Origin: Gemmata sp051859125 | GTDB lineage: Bacteria; Planctomycetota; Planctomycetia; Gemmatales; Gemmataceae | Length of the DNA: 64,000 nt | Direction: 5' to 3' | NCBI RefSeq assembly: GCF_051859125.1 | Contig: NZ_JBHYGG010000068.1 | Location: 12,510 to 76,509, forward strand | Part shown: positions 54,601 through 63,400 of the stretch, one piece after another | How the letters are laid out: each line of letters begins with the position of its first letter | Position numbering within the stretch: the stretch's first letter is position 1 | The notes under the pieces: model-generated | The model's database searches: none | What the model was told of the DNA's origin: nothing | What the model saw: only the letters and a program-made list of their open reading frames with translations | Made by a program: the position numbers and the translations under genes

Positions 54601-54659
54601 GCGGCGAGCAGCACGGCGACGAGCCCGCCGAACCGGCGGCAGGTGCGGGGGGCGGGCAT
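51606..54659 (-). CDS. Large secreted glycoside-hydrolase-like protein
   Basis: 1017 residues from the ATG at 54659, two bases after the stop of the PQQ gene, so they form an operon. Signal peptide ends at TSAQ. N-terminal beta domains (YRLYVRHRLGQHHPF, SRTLPAAMGG) are followed by a TIM-barrel-like region (about 430-780: LARLGVNWIPGAPAEVTKTFG, YDWGPIDSWAEGSNSWSESKDQYLSVAQGT) and a GH42-type trimerisation/glutamine-amidotransferase-like domain (YDVLFLGGLNLERRHLRAVRAWVERGGVVIGSAG). It resembles beta-galactosidase-type hydrolases, but catalytic residues are not identified. Likely cleaves or binds an extracellular polysaccharide. Confidence 0.6.
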   Translation of the reverse strand: MPAPRTCRRFGGLVAVLLAATAATSAQKPPPGDDILDDLNGAKTAADLDGLRHSHLSFVESWRHVEPAGGRPKGDTEPTRWKAAGGYASPAGAEPIATLIDVPKDGEYRLYVRHRLGQHHPFPVTVSVEPVRTAAGGRGEYESAGPALTHTFGDLKLLANTLGKDQEKKLPVRFESEVQLNAFPDEFMTVWEYRDVRLAKGPHRVALRSDRRDARVSAVFLTASKAFRPSLSEVKKDNTLGGVYLRYRVTKGATAPQFSVATSVTYHWPGRRAPNSTEPLWYDGTPPVTAVPAKEWSPFVDVREQVVAGGGPWSTWRPVVTGVAAGAIEVQLAWAPHEAAVSRTLPAAMGGGRAMFRVPHGRYAYRAPAAAPAWGVWDPAALDGWVSEDALVERYFTWAGDATRTLGLKPDHPLPKHIKVLTGCSTGPAHQARAAEMLARLGVNWIPGAPAEVTKTFGLHDDSAAPKVKLGDEIGTHTPAAAINADAALRTGFHDYLREQARANGLDVQSFLGLDDVRAARCTDHLPENPGRFERRLFYCSQRYAHLATVPTYARAIRDIEKTKPKAQVYNNYSPHPVFLTGRDMNESDWFLLPRAGAQTLGWAEDWATGGSWGLGTPMGECTTFYAALVECAVRPRKYPAGFYVGSNCGYSAQKMFSCVSQGVNILHLYDWGPIDSWAEGSNSWSESKDQYLSVAQGTHALGPADEIIGTGTREARRTAVLYNRSHEIVSGSRVALNHDWMWTFLGLRNASVPVDVVIEEDLNETDLAGYDVLFLGGLNLERRHLRAVRAWVERGGVVIGSAGAASFDVYGDRMPETAELFGAAQRLATADDKAARDKVRFHGTDDFPEVELPAAAPGGHKYVLTPTAAKVAAKYDGGEVAATVNAVGKGRAVLLGVGPGETFRAAGGAKGPGRAWLAAPVAKRLGRPRAEYDCPEAEVTLFDHPAKGVAVMVALYTWKPGELPATPGKLSVDAKRDVKEVVSALHGPLKWAARDGRIEVEVPPAAKFAVDTIILR

Positions 54660-54661
54660 GG

Positions 54662-56551
54662 CTACTTGGTCCCTTCCGTCGTGAGCTTGTACAGGAACCC
54701 GCTGCCGTCGGTGGCGAGCAGGAACGGCTTCGAGCCGGCGGCGTCGGCGGCGATGGAGTCGAGCAGGTCGTCCGGGCCGCCCTTCGCGGGCCGCGGCTTC
54801 CCCTTCCAGACCGGCGGCGTCGACGCGACCGCGGCCCGCCCCGTGACGCGGGTGCCCAGCGCCGACTCCCAAATCGGCTTGAGGTCGCGGCCGAGGAGCG
54901 TCAGCCGCCCCGAGACGTCGCCCACGGCCAGGCGGGTCTGCCCGCCGACGGTCACCGGCTCGGCCGACACGATCCACGTCGGCCACTTCGCCTCCGCCGC
55001 GACCGTGCCCGTTGCCGCGTCGAGCCGCGCGACGCGGTTCCCCTTCGTGACGACGACGACCGCCCCGTCGTGCTCGATTGGATGTTGCACGAGCGCGTCG
55101 CCGGCGGCGTACGTCCACTTCACGGCCCCGTCCTTGGGGTCGAAGGCGAACAGCGTCTCGTCCGCTGCCGAGAACGCGAGCCGGAGCGCGCCGGCGGTTG
55201 TGATCGGCCCCCACAACTGCTTCCCGAGCGGCACGCGCCACAGTTCGCGGTGGTCGGCCCGCGCGAGTGCGACCAACTCGCCGCGACCGTTGCCGAACAG
55301 CACCCGGTCGGGTTCGAGCCGCGGGCCGGCGGTGATCGGTTCGGACCCGGCCGCGGACCACACCTCCTTCCCGCGGGCGTACACCGCGAGCTTCGCGCCT
55401 TGAGCCGTGGCGACCTCGCCGTCGGGTGCGACATCGAACGCCGCGACCGGGACCGGGGCCAGCGGCGTGATCGCGCCGTCCGCGACGGCGATCTCCGCGA
55501 GCGCCGTCGTCGTGCGGTACAGCCGCAACTTCCCCGCTGAGTCGGGCCGGGCCGCGTACCGCTCGACGCGCTTCGGGCCGGTCTTGCCCTGCGGGACGCG
55601 GAGCCGCCACGCTTCCGCGCCGGTCGCCGCGTCAAGGGCGGTTAGCTCGTCGTCCACTAAACAGACGATCCGCCCCGCCCCGACGCCCAGGAGCGTGGCC
55701 CCTTCGGGCGACGGTCGCGTGAAGTCCGCCACGGTCGGCCGGGTCGGCAGGCTCAGCAGGACCGCGAGTTGGTCGTGAAACTCTTCCCACGGGACGCGGT
55801 CGCGGGTGAGGACCGTTTCCTTGCCCCCGCGGGTGAACGCGACGCGGAAGTCGCACGCCTGGTCGCGGACCCGCACCTCGACCCGGGCGCGAGCGTCGGC
55901 CTTATTGGGCGAGGGTGCCCACCCGGCAACACACGCCGCGGCGGTCACGATCGCCCGCACCGGGGGGAACACCTTCTCCGGCGGCACCGTCAGCGCCTCG
56001 TCGGCCCCGCCGCTACCGGCCTTCGGATTCGCGAGGACGACCTCGAGTTGCAGCGCCGGGTGCGGCGCGGCCCTTTGCACCTCCGGGTACGCGATGCGGA
56101 ACCCGTCGAGGAGGTTCGTGAACGGCGGGAGCCACCGCTCGCCGGCCGGCGTCCAGCGCTTGCGGTGCGAGACGTGGGCGACGAGCTTGGCGGCCCGGGT
56201 CGGCCCGGTGAACTGGAACGCATAGGCCTCGGCCCGGTTCCCGAACCCGACGGTCACGACGCTGACCCACTTCTCGGGCTCCACACCGGCCGGAACGTCG
56301 GACCACTCGCCAGTGGTCCTCGCGGTCGCCTTCGCGGTACACCACCCCTGTGCGGATAGCTCCGCGGCCAGCTCGGTCGCGTTCGGGCGGACCTGATCAA
56401 CGGCCCCGAGGTCGAACCCGGAAACGACGAACTCCGGCCGGGGCGGTTGGGCGGCGGTGGGACTGGTCAGCGCGACCGCGGCGATTCCGGCCGCGCAGGC
56501 GAGCACGGCCCCGAAGCGGGCCGGAGTGTTCGAGCGGACCTGTGCCGTCAT
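54662..56551 (-). CDS. PQQ-like beta-propeller repeat protein
   Basis: 629 residues from the ATG at 56551 (AAGG eight bases upstream). Signal peptide to TAAQP. The first half (about 40-310) is an unknown domain with FGNRAEAYAFQFTGPTRAAK; the second half has repeated propeller blades (CLVDDELTALDAATGAEAWRLRVP, NGRGELVALARADHRELWRVPLG, FAFDPKDGAVKWTYAAGD, ARLDAATGTVAAEAKW), the AxDxxTGxxxW pattern of PQQ_2/BamB-like propellers. No methanol-dehydrogenase catalytic motif is seen, so a binding or scaffold role is likely. First gene of a two-gene operon; divergent from the ECF sigma gene with a 150-base gap. Confidence 0.82.
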   Translation of the reverse strand: MTAQVRSNTPARFGAVLACAAGIAAVALTSPTAAQPPRPEFVVSGFDLGAVDQVRPNATELAAELSAQGWCTAKATARTTGEWSDVPAGVEPEKWVSVVTVGFGNRAEAYAFQFTGPTRAAKLVAHVSHRKRWTPAGERWLPPFTNLLDGFRIAYPEVQRAAPHPALQLEVVLANPKAGSGGADEALTVPPEKVFPPVRAIVTAAACVAGWAPSPNKADARARVEVRVRDQACDFRVAFTRGGKETVLTRDRVPWEEFHDQLAVLLSLPTRPTVADFTRPSPEGATLLGVGAGRIVCLVDDELTALDAATGAEAWRLRVPQGKTGPKRVERYAARPDSAGKLRLYRTTTALAEIAVADGAITPLAPVPVAAFDVAPDGEVATAQGAKLAVYARGKEVWSAAGSEPITAGPRLEPDRVLFGNGRGELVALARADHRELWRVPLGKQLWGPITTAGALRLAFSAADETLFAFDPKDGAVKWTYAAGDALVQHPIEHDGAVVVVTKGNRVARLDAATGTVAAEAKWPTWIVSAEPVTVGGQTRLAVGDVSGRLTLLGRDLKPIWESALGTRVTGRAAVASTPPVWKGKPRPAKGGPDDLLDSIAADAAGSKPFLLATDGSGFLYKLTTEGTK

Positions 56552-56701
56552 GGGGCTGACCTTGCGGACCGCGGGGGCGGCGGGGCGGGACGAGGTGTGA
56601 GCGTAGCACGGGCCGCGAAACGGTGCAAAACTTAAAGGGCCGCCGCGGGCAGTGAAATTTTCCCCGGCCGGGTGTCCAGTTCCGGCGGGCACGGGCAAGT
56701 G

Positions 56702-57271
56702 ATGATCGAGTCAAGATTCGGTGGAGGTCGCGTGGGCCCGCCCGGCGCACCCGGTGGACCGGACGACCGGTTCGTAACCGGACTGATCCCGCTCCAAACC
56801 CGCCTGTTCCGATACATCGCCGGGCTCGTGCCCGCACGCGCCGACGCCGAGGACCTGTTCCAGAAGTCGATGCTGACCGCGTGGCAGGAGCGGGGGCGGT
56901 ACCAGTCGGACCGCGACCTGTTCGCGTGGCTGTGCGGCATCGCCCGGAACCACGTCCGCCACCACGTCCGGGCGGCCTACCGTGCCCGGGCCGTGCTCGA
57001 CCCCGAGGTGATCGAGCAGCTCGCGGACCGGCTCCTGGAGGAGGACGACTACTTCCAGCGGCGGCAGGAGGCCCTGACCGCGTGCCTCGACCTGCTGCCC
57101 GACAAGAGCCGGGCGCTGGTCGAACAGGTGTACGGGGCCGAGCAGGCGGTGAAGGACGTGGCGCGGCAACTGGGGGCCGGCGTCGAGGGCGTGTACAAGG
57201 CGCTCCAGCGGGTGCGGGCGGCGCTGCACGACTGCGTGACCGCGAGACTGGACCGGGAGGGCGGGGCATGA
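56702..57271 (+). CDS. ECF-type RNA polymerase sigma factor
   Basis: 189 residues from the ATG at 56702; a GTG ten codons earlier is also possible. Region 2 reads LIPLQTRLFRYIAGLVPARADAEDLFQKSMLTAWQ ... FAWLCGIARNHVRHHVR, and region 4 AVKDVARQLGAGVEGVYKALQRVRAALHDCV. It is of the planctomycete group whose genes are coupled to FecR-type proteins. Its stop overlaps the start of the FecR gene by four bases (ATGA), so the two are made together. It probably directs transcription of this region, possibly of the divergent PQQ/hydrolase operon. Confidence 0.93.
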   Translation: MIESRFGGGRVGPPGAPGGPDDRFVTGLIPLQTRLFRYIAGLVPARADAEDLFQKSMLTAWQERGRYQSDRDLFAWLCGIARNHVRHHVRAAYRARAVLDPEVIEQLADRLLEEDDYFQRRQEALTACLDLLPDKSRALVEQVYGAEQAVKDVARQLGAGVEGVYKALQRVRAALHDCVTARLDREGGA

Positions 57272-58836
57272 CGGCCGAGGTTCGGCAACTCGCACAGGCG
57301 CACTGCGACGGCACGCTGTCGCGCGCCGGTGCCGCGCGGCTGTCGGCGCTGCTCCGCGACAACCCCGAGAACCAGCGCGCGTTCCTGGAGGTCGCGGCGG
57401 TCCACGCCCGGTTGCAGGCCGAGTTCGGCCCGGTCGCCGCGCCGCCGGCGGCCCGCCCGCGTCCCGACCGGAGGGTTCGCTACTTCGCCGGCGGGCTCGC
57501 GGCGGCGGCCGCGGTTCTGGTCGCTGTGCTCGCGTTCCGGCCCGAACCGGAGCGGGTCGCGGTCGCCGTACTCACGAACTCGGCGGCGGCGCAGTGGCAC
57601 GACGGGGCCGCTCGTGCGCCCGGAACGCCGCTCCCCGCGGGCCGCGTGGCGCTCGACGCGGGGGTCGCCGAGATCGCGTTCCGCGACGGGACCGTGGCCG
57701 TCGTCGAGGGGCCGGCCGAGATCGACCTCGTCGGCGCGAGCAGCGCGTTCCTGCACGTCGGCCAGGTCGTCGTGCGGGCCGCGGCCGGCGGCCCGGGGTT
57801 CGCGCTGGAGACGCCCACGGCCCGCGTCGCCGAGCGGGGCACCGAGTGCGGGGTCCGCGTCGAGGCGGCGGGGGAGACGATCCTCCAGGTGTACGACGGC
57901 GAGGTGCTCGCGACGGGGAAGGGCGGCGGGGCGGAGACCCTCGGCACCGGCCGGGCGGTCCGCGTCGCCGGGTCGATCGAGACCGTCCCGTTCTGGCCCG
58001 AGCGGTTCGTCCGCGTCCTGCCCGCGAAGGACAACCCGGCCGGCCGCGGCACCCACCCGTACAACCGGGCGGCGTTCGACGCGGTCCACATCGTGCCCCC
58101 GCCCGGCCCGGTGCGGATCGACGCCGACCTCGCCGACTGGGACCTGTCCGGTCAGTTCCACGCGGCCTGCGACCCGCCCTACGGCGGGAACCACGCACTG
58201 GACGCCGCGATGATGTACGACGCGACCCACCTGTACGTCTCGGCCCGGGTCCGCGACCCGTTCCCGATGCGGAGCCAGGTCTCGCCCCGCGACGGCCGCG
58301 ACCTGTTCGGCGGCGGGGGCGGCGTCGCGCTGCGGCTGTCGACCGACCGCGCCGCCGGGTGGCCGCTCGCCGCCGAGGGGCTCCCCACGACCCGCCGCCC
58401 GCTCCCGACGGACCGCGCCGACCCCAACGACAAGCTCGCGTTCCTGATGCTCTGGTTCCACCAGCCGACCCGCGAGGCGTGCCTCCACGTCCGATACGGC
58501 ATGGACTTCCACGGCGGCCGGGTGAACCCGCCCGGGTACCGCGGCGCGTTCCGCGAGGACGCCGACGGCCGCGGGTACACGCTGGAGTACGCCCTGCCGT
58601 GGGAGCTGCTGCACGCGGCCGCCGACCCGCCCCGGGCCGGGGACGTGCTCGCCGCGACGTGGCTCGTCCACTGGGCCAACGAGTCCGGGCGCGTGTGGAA
58701 GGGCCAGCTCATCGACGTGACGAACCCCCGCGACACCGGCTGGAACTTCCAGCGGGCTGCGACGTGGGGCCGGGCGGTGTACCACCCGCTCGGCAACCTG
58801 CCCCCCGGGACCGTGGTCCCATTATCCGTTCCCTGA
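57268..58836 (+). CDS. FecR-domain protein with C-terminal CBM9-like domain
   Basis: 522 residues. A cytoplasmic N-terminal 70 residues (VRQLAQAHCDGTLSRAGAARLSALLRDNPENQRAFLE), one membrane span at 72-90, a FecR domain (about 97-235: GRVALDAGVAEIAFRDGTVAVVEGPAEIDLVG ... PTARVAERGTECGVRV), then from about 275 a carbohydrate-binding, CBM9/DOMON-like domain (VRIDADLADWDLSG, MMYDATHLYVSARVRDPFP, YTLEYALPWELL). It fits an anti-sigma or sigma-modulating membrane sensor whose outer domain binds sugar. Coupled to the ECF gene; the DUF1559 gene follows after 16 bases. Confidence 0.87.
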   Translation: MTAEVRQLAQAHCDGTLSRAGAARLSALLRDNPENQRAFLEVAAVHARLQAEFGPVAAPPAARPRPDRRVRYFAGGLAAAAAVLVAVLAFRPEPERVAVAVLTNSAAAQWHDGAARAPGTPLPAGRVALDAGVAEIAFRDGTVAVVEGPAEIDLVGASSAFLHVGQVVVRAAAGGPGFALETPTARVAERGTECGVRVEAAGETILQVYDGEVLATGKGGGAETLGTGRAVRVAGSIETVPFWPERFVRVLPAKDNPAGRGTHPYNRAAFDAVHIVPPPGPVRIDADLADWDLSGQFHAACDPPYGGNHALDAAMMYDATHLYVSARVRDPFPMRSQVSPRDGRDLFGGGGGVALRLSTDRAAGWPLAAEGLPTTRRPLPTDRADPNDKLAFLMLWFHQPTREACLHVRYGMDFHGGRVNPPGYRGAFREDADGRGYTLEYALPWELLHAAADPPRAGDVLAATWLVHWANESGRVWKGQLIDVTNPRDTGWNFQRAATWGRAVYHPLGNLPPGTVVPLSVP

Positions 58837-58852
58837 CGCTCGGAGACCTTCC

Positions 58853-59950
58853 GTGCCGCATTCATCCGCCCGCCGGCGTGCCTTCACGCTGATCGAACTG
58901 CTGGTCGTCATCGCCATCATTGCCGTGCTGATCGGCCTGCTGCTGCCCGCGGTCCAGAAGGTCCGCGAGGCCGCCGCCCGGGCGAAGTGCGCCAACCACT
59001 TCAAGCAGCTCGGGATTGCGACGCACATGTATCACGATACTCGTAACGGGCTTCCTCCCGCGATCACCGGGAACTGCGGCCTGACGTACTGGGCGTTGAT
59101 CCTGCCGTACATGGAACAGAACGCACTTGCTCAGAAGATCAACCAGGACGCCGGGATCCACTACGGCGATCCCAATATGGATACGCTGCACGTCGATTCC
59201 TGGACGTCGACCGAGTCTCGCAATAATTACAACGCCCTGAACTCCGCCCCGCCTCTGGCGTACATGTTCTGCCCGAGTCGAGGTGGTCCCCGGAAGAATC
59301 GCAACAACCGTTGGACGACGGATTACGTCTTGATTATCGCGGGCACGGAGAAGTGGCACTTCACCGGAATCACTGGGCCGATCACGAATCCTGGTGTCAA
59401 TCTCTTCAAACAAAAGCAGGCGCTCCAGGTCGCCGTTGCGCCAGGGGATAAGAACCTCATTCACCTGGCGAACTGGTCCGGATCTCCACCTGCCGCTGAA
59501 GCCTCCTATTTCCCCGTTCAAGAACCCTACAAGGGGTGGCGATCACGGACCACGTTTACGTCGATCTCCGATGGCTTGAGTAACACTGCGATACTGGCCG
59601 AGAAGCACCTCGCGAGATCGGAGTTCAAGGCGTGTTGCGGGGGAACGCGCTCCGGCGCGCCCAACCACAATGGCACGGACGGGTTCCCCCACTGGAATCG
59701 AGACAACGGCCCCGGTGCGTATGGCAGTTTCTGGTTGAGTGGGTCCGTCGAAAGCGGGATCGCCCGTGGACCGGAAGACGGCGACGGATTGAACGTGAAC
59801 AGTAGCCCCGCACTCGGCTCGTGGCACCCGGGCGTTTGCAACTTCCTCCTGGCCGACGGCTCGGTTCGCGCGATCCCGGTCAGTGTCAATCAAACGATGC
59901 TGTCCCGCCTCGGGAACGCCAGTGACGGCCAACCGCTCGACCTCCCCTGA
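58853..59950 (+). CDS. DUF1559 pseudopilin-like protein (copy 3)
   Basis: 365 residues from a GTG at 58853 with GGAGA seven bases upstream, 16 bases after the FecR gene. Leader MPHSSARRRA (Ala rather than Gly before the cleavage site) then FTLIELLVVIAIIAVLIGLL and KVREAAARAKCANHFKQLGIATHMYHDTRNGLPP. H-X9-DG near the end (HPGVCNFLLADGS). From about 59030 to 59800 third-codon GC is visibly lower than in neighbouring genes (AATAATTAC, TATCAC, CAAACAAAAG), while the conserved N-terminus keeps host-like codons. Fourth element of a sigma/FecR/pseudopilin/lipoprotein series. Confidence 0.92.
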   Translation: MPHSSARRRAFTLIELLVVIAIIAVLIGLLLPAVQKVREAAARAKCANHFKQLGIATHMYHDTRNGLPPAITGNCGLTYWALILPYMEQNALAQKINQDAGIHYGDPNMDTLHVDSWTSTESRNNYNALNSAPPLAYMFCPSRGGPRKNRNNRWTTDYVLIIAGTEKWHFTGITGPITNPGVNLFKQKQALQVAVAPGDKNLIHLANWSGSPPAAEASYFPVQEPYKGWRSRTTFTSISDGLSNTAILAEKHLARSEFKACCGGTRSGAPNHNGTDGFPHWNRDNGPGAYGSFWLSGSVESGIARGPEDGDGLNVNSSPALGSWHPGVCNFLLADGSVRAIPVSVNQTMLSRLGNASDGQPLDLP

Positions 59951-59964
59951 TCGGAACCCTTCCC

Positions 59965-60357
59965 ATGCGAACCGCTCTTTGCCTGCTCCTGCTCGCGGCC
60001 ACCGGGTGCGGGTCGAACCTGCACCCCGTCAAGGGCCGCGTTCACTTCGCCGACGGCTCTCCGCTCGACACCGGCCGGGTCGTCGTGGACTTCGGCGAAG
60101 CGCAATCCGGCGCGTGGGGCTCCATCCACCCGGACGGCTCGTTCGTGATCGGCACCAATACCCCGAGTGACGGGATGTTGGCGGGAACGTACCGGGTCTA
60201 CATCTCCGGCGCGGAGACGCTGCCGGGGCCGGGGGCACCGACCCGGCCGCTGGTCCACGAGCGGTTCACGAAGCCCGAAACGTCCGGGCTGTCGTTCACG
60301 GTCCCGGACCAGACGACGTGGGACATCGTCGTCGAGAAGCCGGCCAAGGTGAAGTGA
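59965..60357 (+). CDS. Small lipoprotein downstream of DUF1559 copy 3
   Basis: 130 residues, 14 bases after the DUF1559 stop, so co-transcribed. Signal peptide MRTALCLLLLAATGC ends in a lipobox. The mature part GSNLHPVKGRVHFADGSPLDTGRVVVDFGE ... SIHPDGSFVIGT ... PSDGMLAGTYRVYISG has the same plan as the other two lipoproteins next to DUF1559 genes. A perfect 26-bp inverted repeat follows 27 bases downstream. Confidence 0.85.
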   Translation: MRTALCLLLLAATGCGSNLHPVKGRVHFADGSPLDTGRVVVDFGEAQSGAWGSIHPDGSFVIGTNTPSDGMLAGTYRVYISGAETLPGPGAPTRPLVHERFTKPETSGLSFTVPDQTTWDIVVEKPAKVK

Positions 60358-60384
60358 AACCGGACCGCGTGGATCTGTTGCCCT

Positions 60385-60452
60385 TGGTGGGGCAGGCATT
60401 CCTGCCTGCCTCCCGACGCGTCGGGGGGCAGGCAGGAATGCCTGCCCCACCA
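60385..60452. repeat. REP-like palindrome with 26-bp perfect arms
   Basis: Arms 60385-60410 and 60427-60452 are exact complements (GGTGGGGCAGGCATTCCTGC...), and the centre CCCGACGCGTCGGG is itself a perfect palindrome, so 68 bases fold into an almost unbroken hairpin. It sits between convergent genes. The GGCAGGCATTCCTGCC core is, from general knowledge, a word seen in repetitive extragenic palindromes of several phyla. Confidence 0.93.
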
Positions 60453-60495
60453 GACAGAAACGAACCCATGAGATCCGGGACGAGGCACCGGGCGC

Positions 60496-63400
60496 TCACT
60501 TGCCCATCGCGTGGATCGTGTTGTGGATCACGCCGGCGACGGGCCGGCCGTCCGCCCCGGCGACGCGGTACTTGACCTCCATGCCCCACGTCGGGGCGAG
60601 GTCCGGGATGTCGAGCCGGACGGTCTTCCCGTCCCCGCTGACCGTCGCCCTGGCCACCGCCAGCGGGTGCTCGTCGACGTGCTTCGAGCCGTAGTTCTGG
60701 CTCCGCTTCAGCCCCCACACCTTCACGTCGTAGTTCTTCGGGTCCGCGGCGGCCTTCGGGTCGAGCGCGTCGGTGAACGTCAATTCGACGCCGGTCGCGG
60801 TCGCCTTCAGCCCGACCGGCAGGTCGGCGGGCTTGCCCGTGTACCGCACGCGGTAGAAGCCGCCGGGCTGGGCGCGGTTCCCGGCCCACGCGAACATCCC
60901 GCAGGCGTACAGCGCGGCGTCGGCCGGGTGGAACCGGCCCCGCATGACCCCGGTCGGGAACGGCGGCAGCGGCAGCGCGACCATCCCGCCCTGCGGCTGC
61001 CCGTTCACCGTCTCGTGCGGGACGACGAAGATCTTCCCCATGCCGTAGGAGATGTTGAGCAGCGAACCTTTGAGCGGCCCCCAGGCGTCGGGCGGCACCC
61101 ACACCAGCTCGGCCGGCGACCGGTCGAACTCGTTCGTGACCCAGCACAGCGGCTGCTTCATCGCGGCGTTCGACGTGTCGGTGACGTCGGTGTACCCCCA
61201 CATGTTGCCGTAGAACCCGCCCCGCTCGACGAGGTTGATGCGGTTCTTCGGGGTCCAGAACCCCTCCTGGTCGGTGACGAAGAACGTGCCGTCGGGGTTC
61301 AGGCACACGCCGTTGGCGGCGCGGAACCCGGTCGCGAGGATCTCCGTCCTCGCGCCGTCCTTGCTCACCTTGAGGAGCGTGCCGTGGTGCGGGACCAGGG
61401 CGGGCAGCGCGTGCCGGCCGCTCTTGGCGTAGTAGAAGTTGCCCTCGGGGTCGGTCTGGAGCCCCATCGCGAACTCGTGGAAGTGCTCGGTGACCTGGTG
61501 GTCGCTGTTGAAGCACTCGGAGAAGTCAGTCTCGCCGTCGCCGTTGAGGTCGTGGAGCTTAACGATCTGGTCGCGGCAGCAGACGAACACGGCACCGTCG
61601 CGGACCTTCAGGCCGAGCGGCTGGAACAAGCCGGACGCGACCCGCTGCCACGCGACCCCGGCGGCCGGCGCGTCGAGGCCGGACACGAGCCACACGTCGC
61701 CGTCCCACGAGCACACGGCCATCCGCTTGCCGCCCGGGAGGAAGTCGAACCCGGTGAGCCGGAGCTGCGCGTTCCACGGGTTCCGGTCGGGCGTGGCGAA
61801 CGTGTCCACCGCGAACGGCCCGTCGTCCTTGCCGAGCGCCACGGGGGCCTTCAGCACCTCGGGCCACCGCTTCGGGCCGCCCTTCGTGAGCGGCTCCAGC
61901 GCCCGGGGCGCGGGCGAGTCCTTGGCCAGCGCCTTGAGCGCGGCCGCGTCGCCCTTCGACCACAGCAGCTTCACGCGGGTCGGGGTCGCGGCCGCCGGCA
62001 CGCGGAGGACCGTGAACCCGTCGCGCTCCTCCAGCGACACCCGGTTGTCACCCACCACCGCGGCCGCAACGCCCACGGGGGCGACGCGGGCGAGCAGGTC
62101 GCGCGACGACTTGCCGATCTCCAGGGTGCGGGTGAACGCGGGCTTCGCCGGGTCGCCCTCGGTGCCCTCCAGTTCGAGGGCGCTCGCGTCGCCGACCGCG
62201 TAGGCGATGACGGTCTGGTCGCCGAAGTGGTACAGCCCGCGGAACCGGCCCCACTCGCGTGGCAGGGGGCCGAACGGCTTCTTGTCGCGGCCCAGCGGCC
62301 GCGGGTCGGCGAAGCTCCCGGTGGCCGGGTCCGCCCAGCCGGGGCCGACCGGGTTCGCGAGGTGGACCGTGCCGGTGACCTTCGGGTGGACCTGGTGCTG
62401 GCCGTTGAAGTGAATGCCCTTCCAGTCGATGAACCCCTCGCCCGTCCAGACCGCGGCGAGCCGGAGCGTGTCGTGCTCGAACGCCGCCCACCGCGTGCCG
62501 CGGGACACGCCGCCCGCCCCCGCGTCGAGCCGCACGGCGACCGCCTTGTACGCGATGTTCCCGGCCCCGACCTCGTAGGTGTTCATCAGGCTCGGGCCGT
62601 AGTCCATCAGCACCCACGGCTCGACGTTCACCGGGGCCGGGCCGAACTCGCCCTTCTTCCCCGCGGGGAGCTTTGCGAGGTAGGCGTCGTCGGCCGCCTT
62701 GTACTGCGCCGGGTTGTGCGGCTTGAGGTACGCCTCTCGGAGGTAGTGGATCACGTCGTACTTCTGCCGCGGCACCATCCACGTCTGCGGGGCCATCAGG
62801 GCGTACCCGCGGGTGAGGGTCTGGTACAGGCTGTACGGGTCGCTGCCGTTCTTGAACGCGTGGGCGGCGAACCGCGGCGACGTCGGGAGCGAGCCGGGCT
62901 GGTCCTTGGTGCCGTGGCAGTTCGCGCACACCCGCGAGTAGATCGCCTCGCCCCGCTTCAGCGCCTTGTCGTCCGCGGCCCGGATCAGGCCGGCGTGGTC
63001 GATGTCCTTCTCGTACTCGGGGACCACGAGCGCGGTCACCGCCGGGCGCAGCTCCTTCGCACGCGCCGGGCCGCCCTCGGCGACCTCGATGAGGTACTTC
63101 GCGAGGTCGAGGAACTGCTGCCGGTCGGACAGCAGGTTGGCGAGCCCGTCAGGCATCAGCGACGAGGGGCTCGCCGTGCGCCGCTCGATGTCGGCTTTCG
63201 GGACCGTGACCCGCTTGCCGTTCGCGGACGGGTCGAGGAGCGTGAGCGCGTCGGCGGTGTCGTCCGCGATGAGGCCGGTCACGGTCCGCTCGTCCTTGGT
63301 GGTCACGACGACCGTTTCGTACCCCTTCTTGAGTACCTTCGAGGGGAACAGGACCGACTCGACGAGGTACTCGGCGGTCGCCTCCTTGCCGGCCTTCGAC

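Noticed and set aside
54660..55610. N-terminal extension of the hydrolase-like protein
   Set aside because: This is the PQQ gene in a shifted frame; a signal peptide starts at the ATG at 54659.
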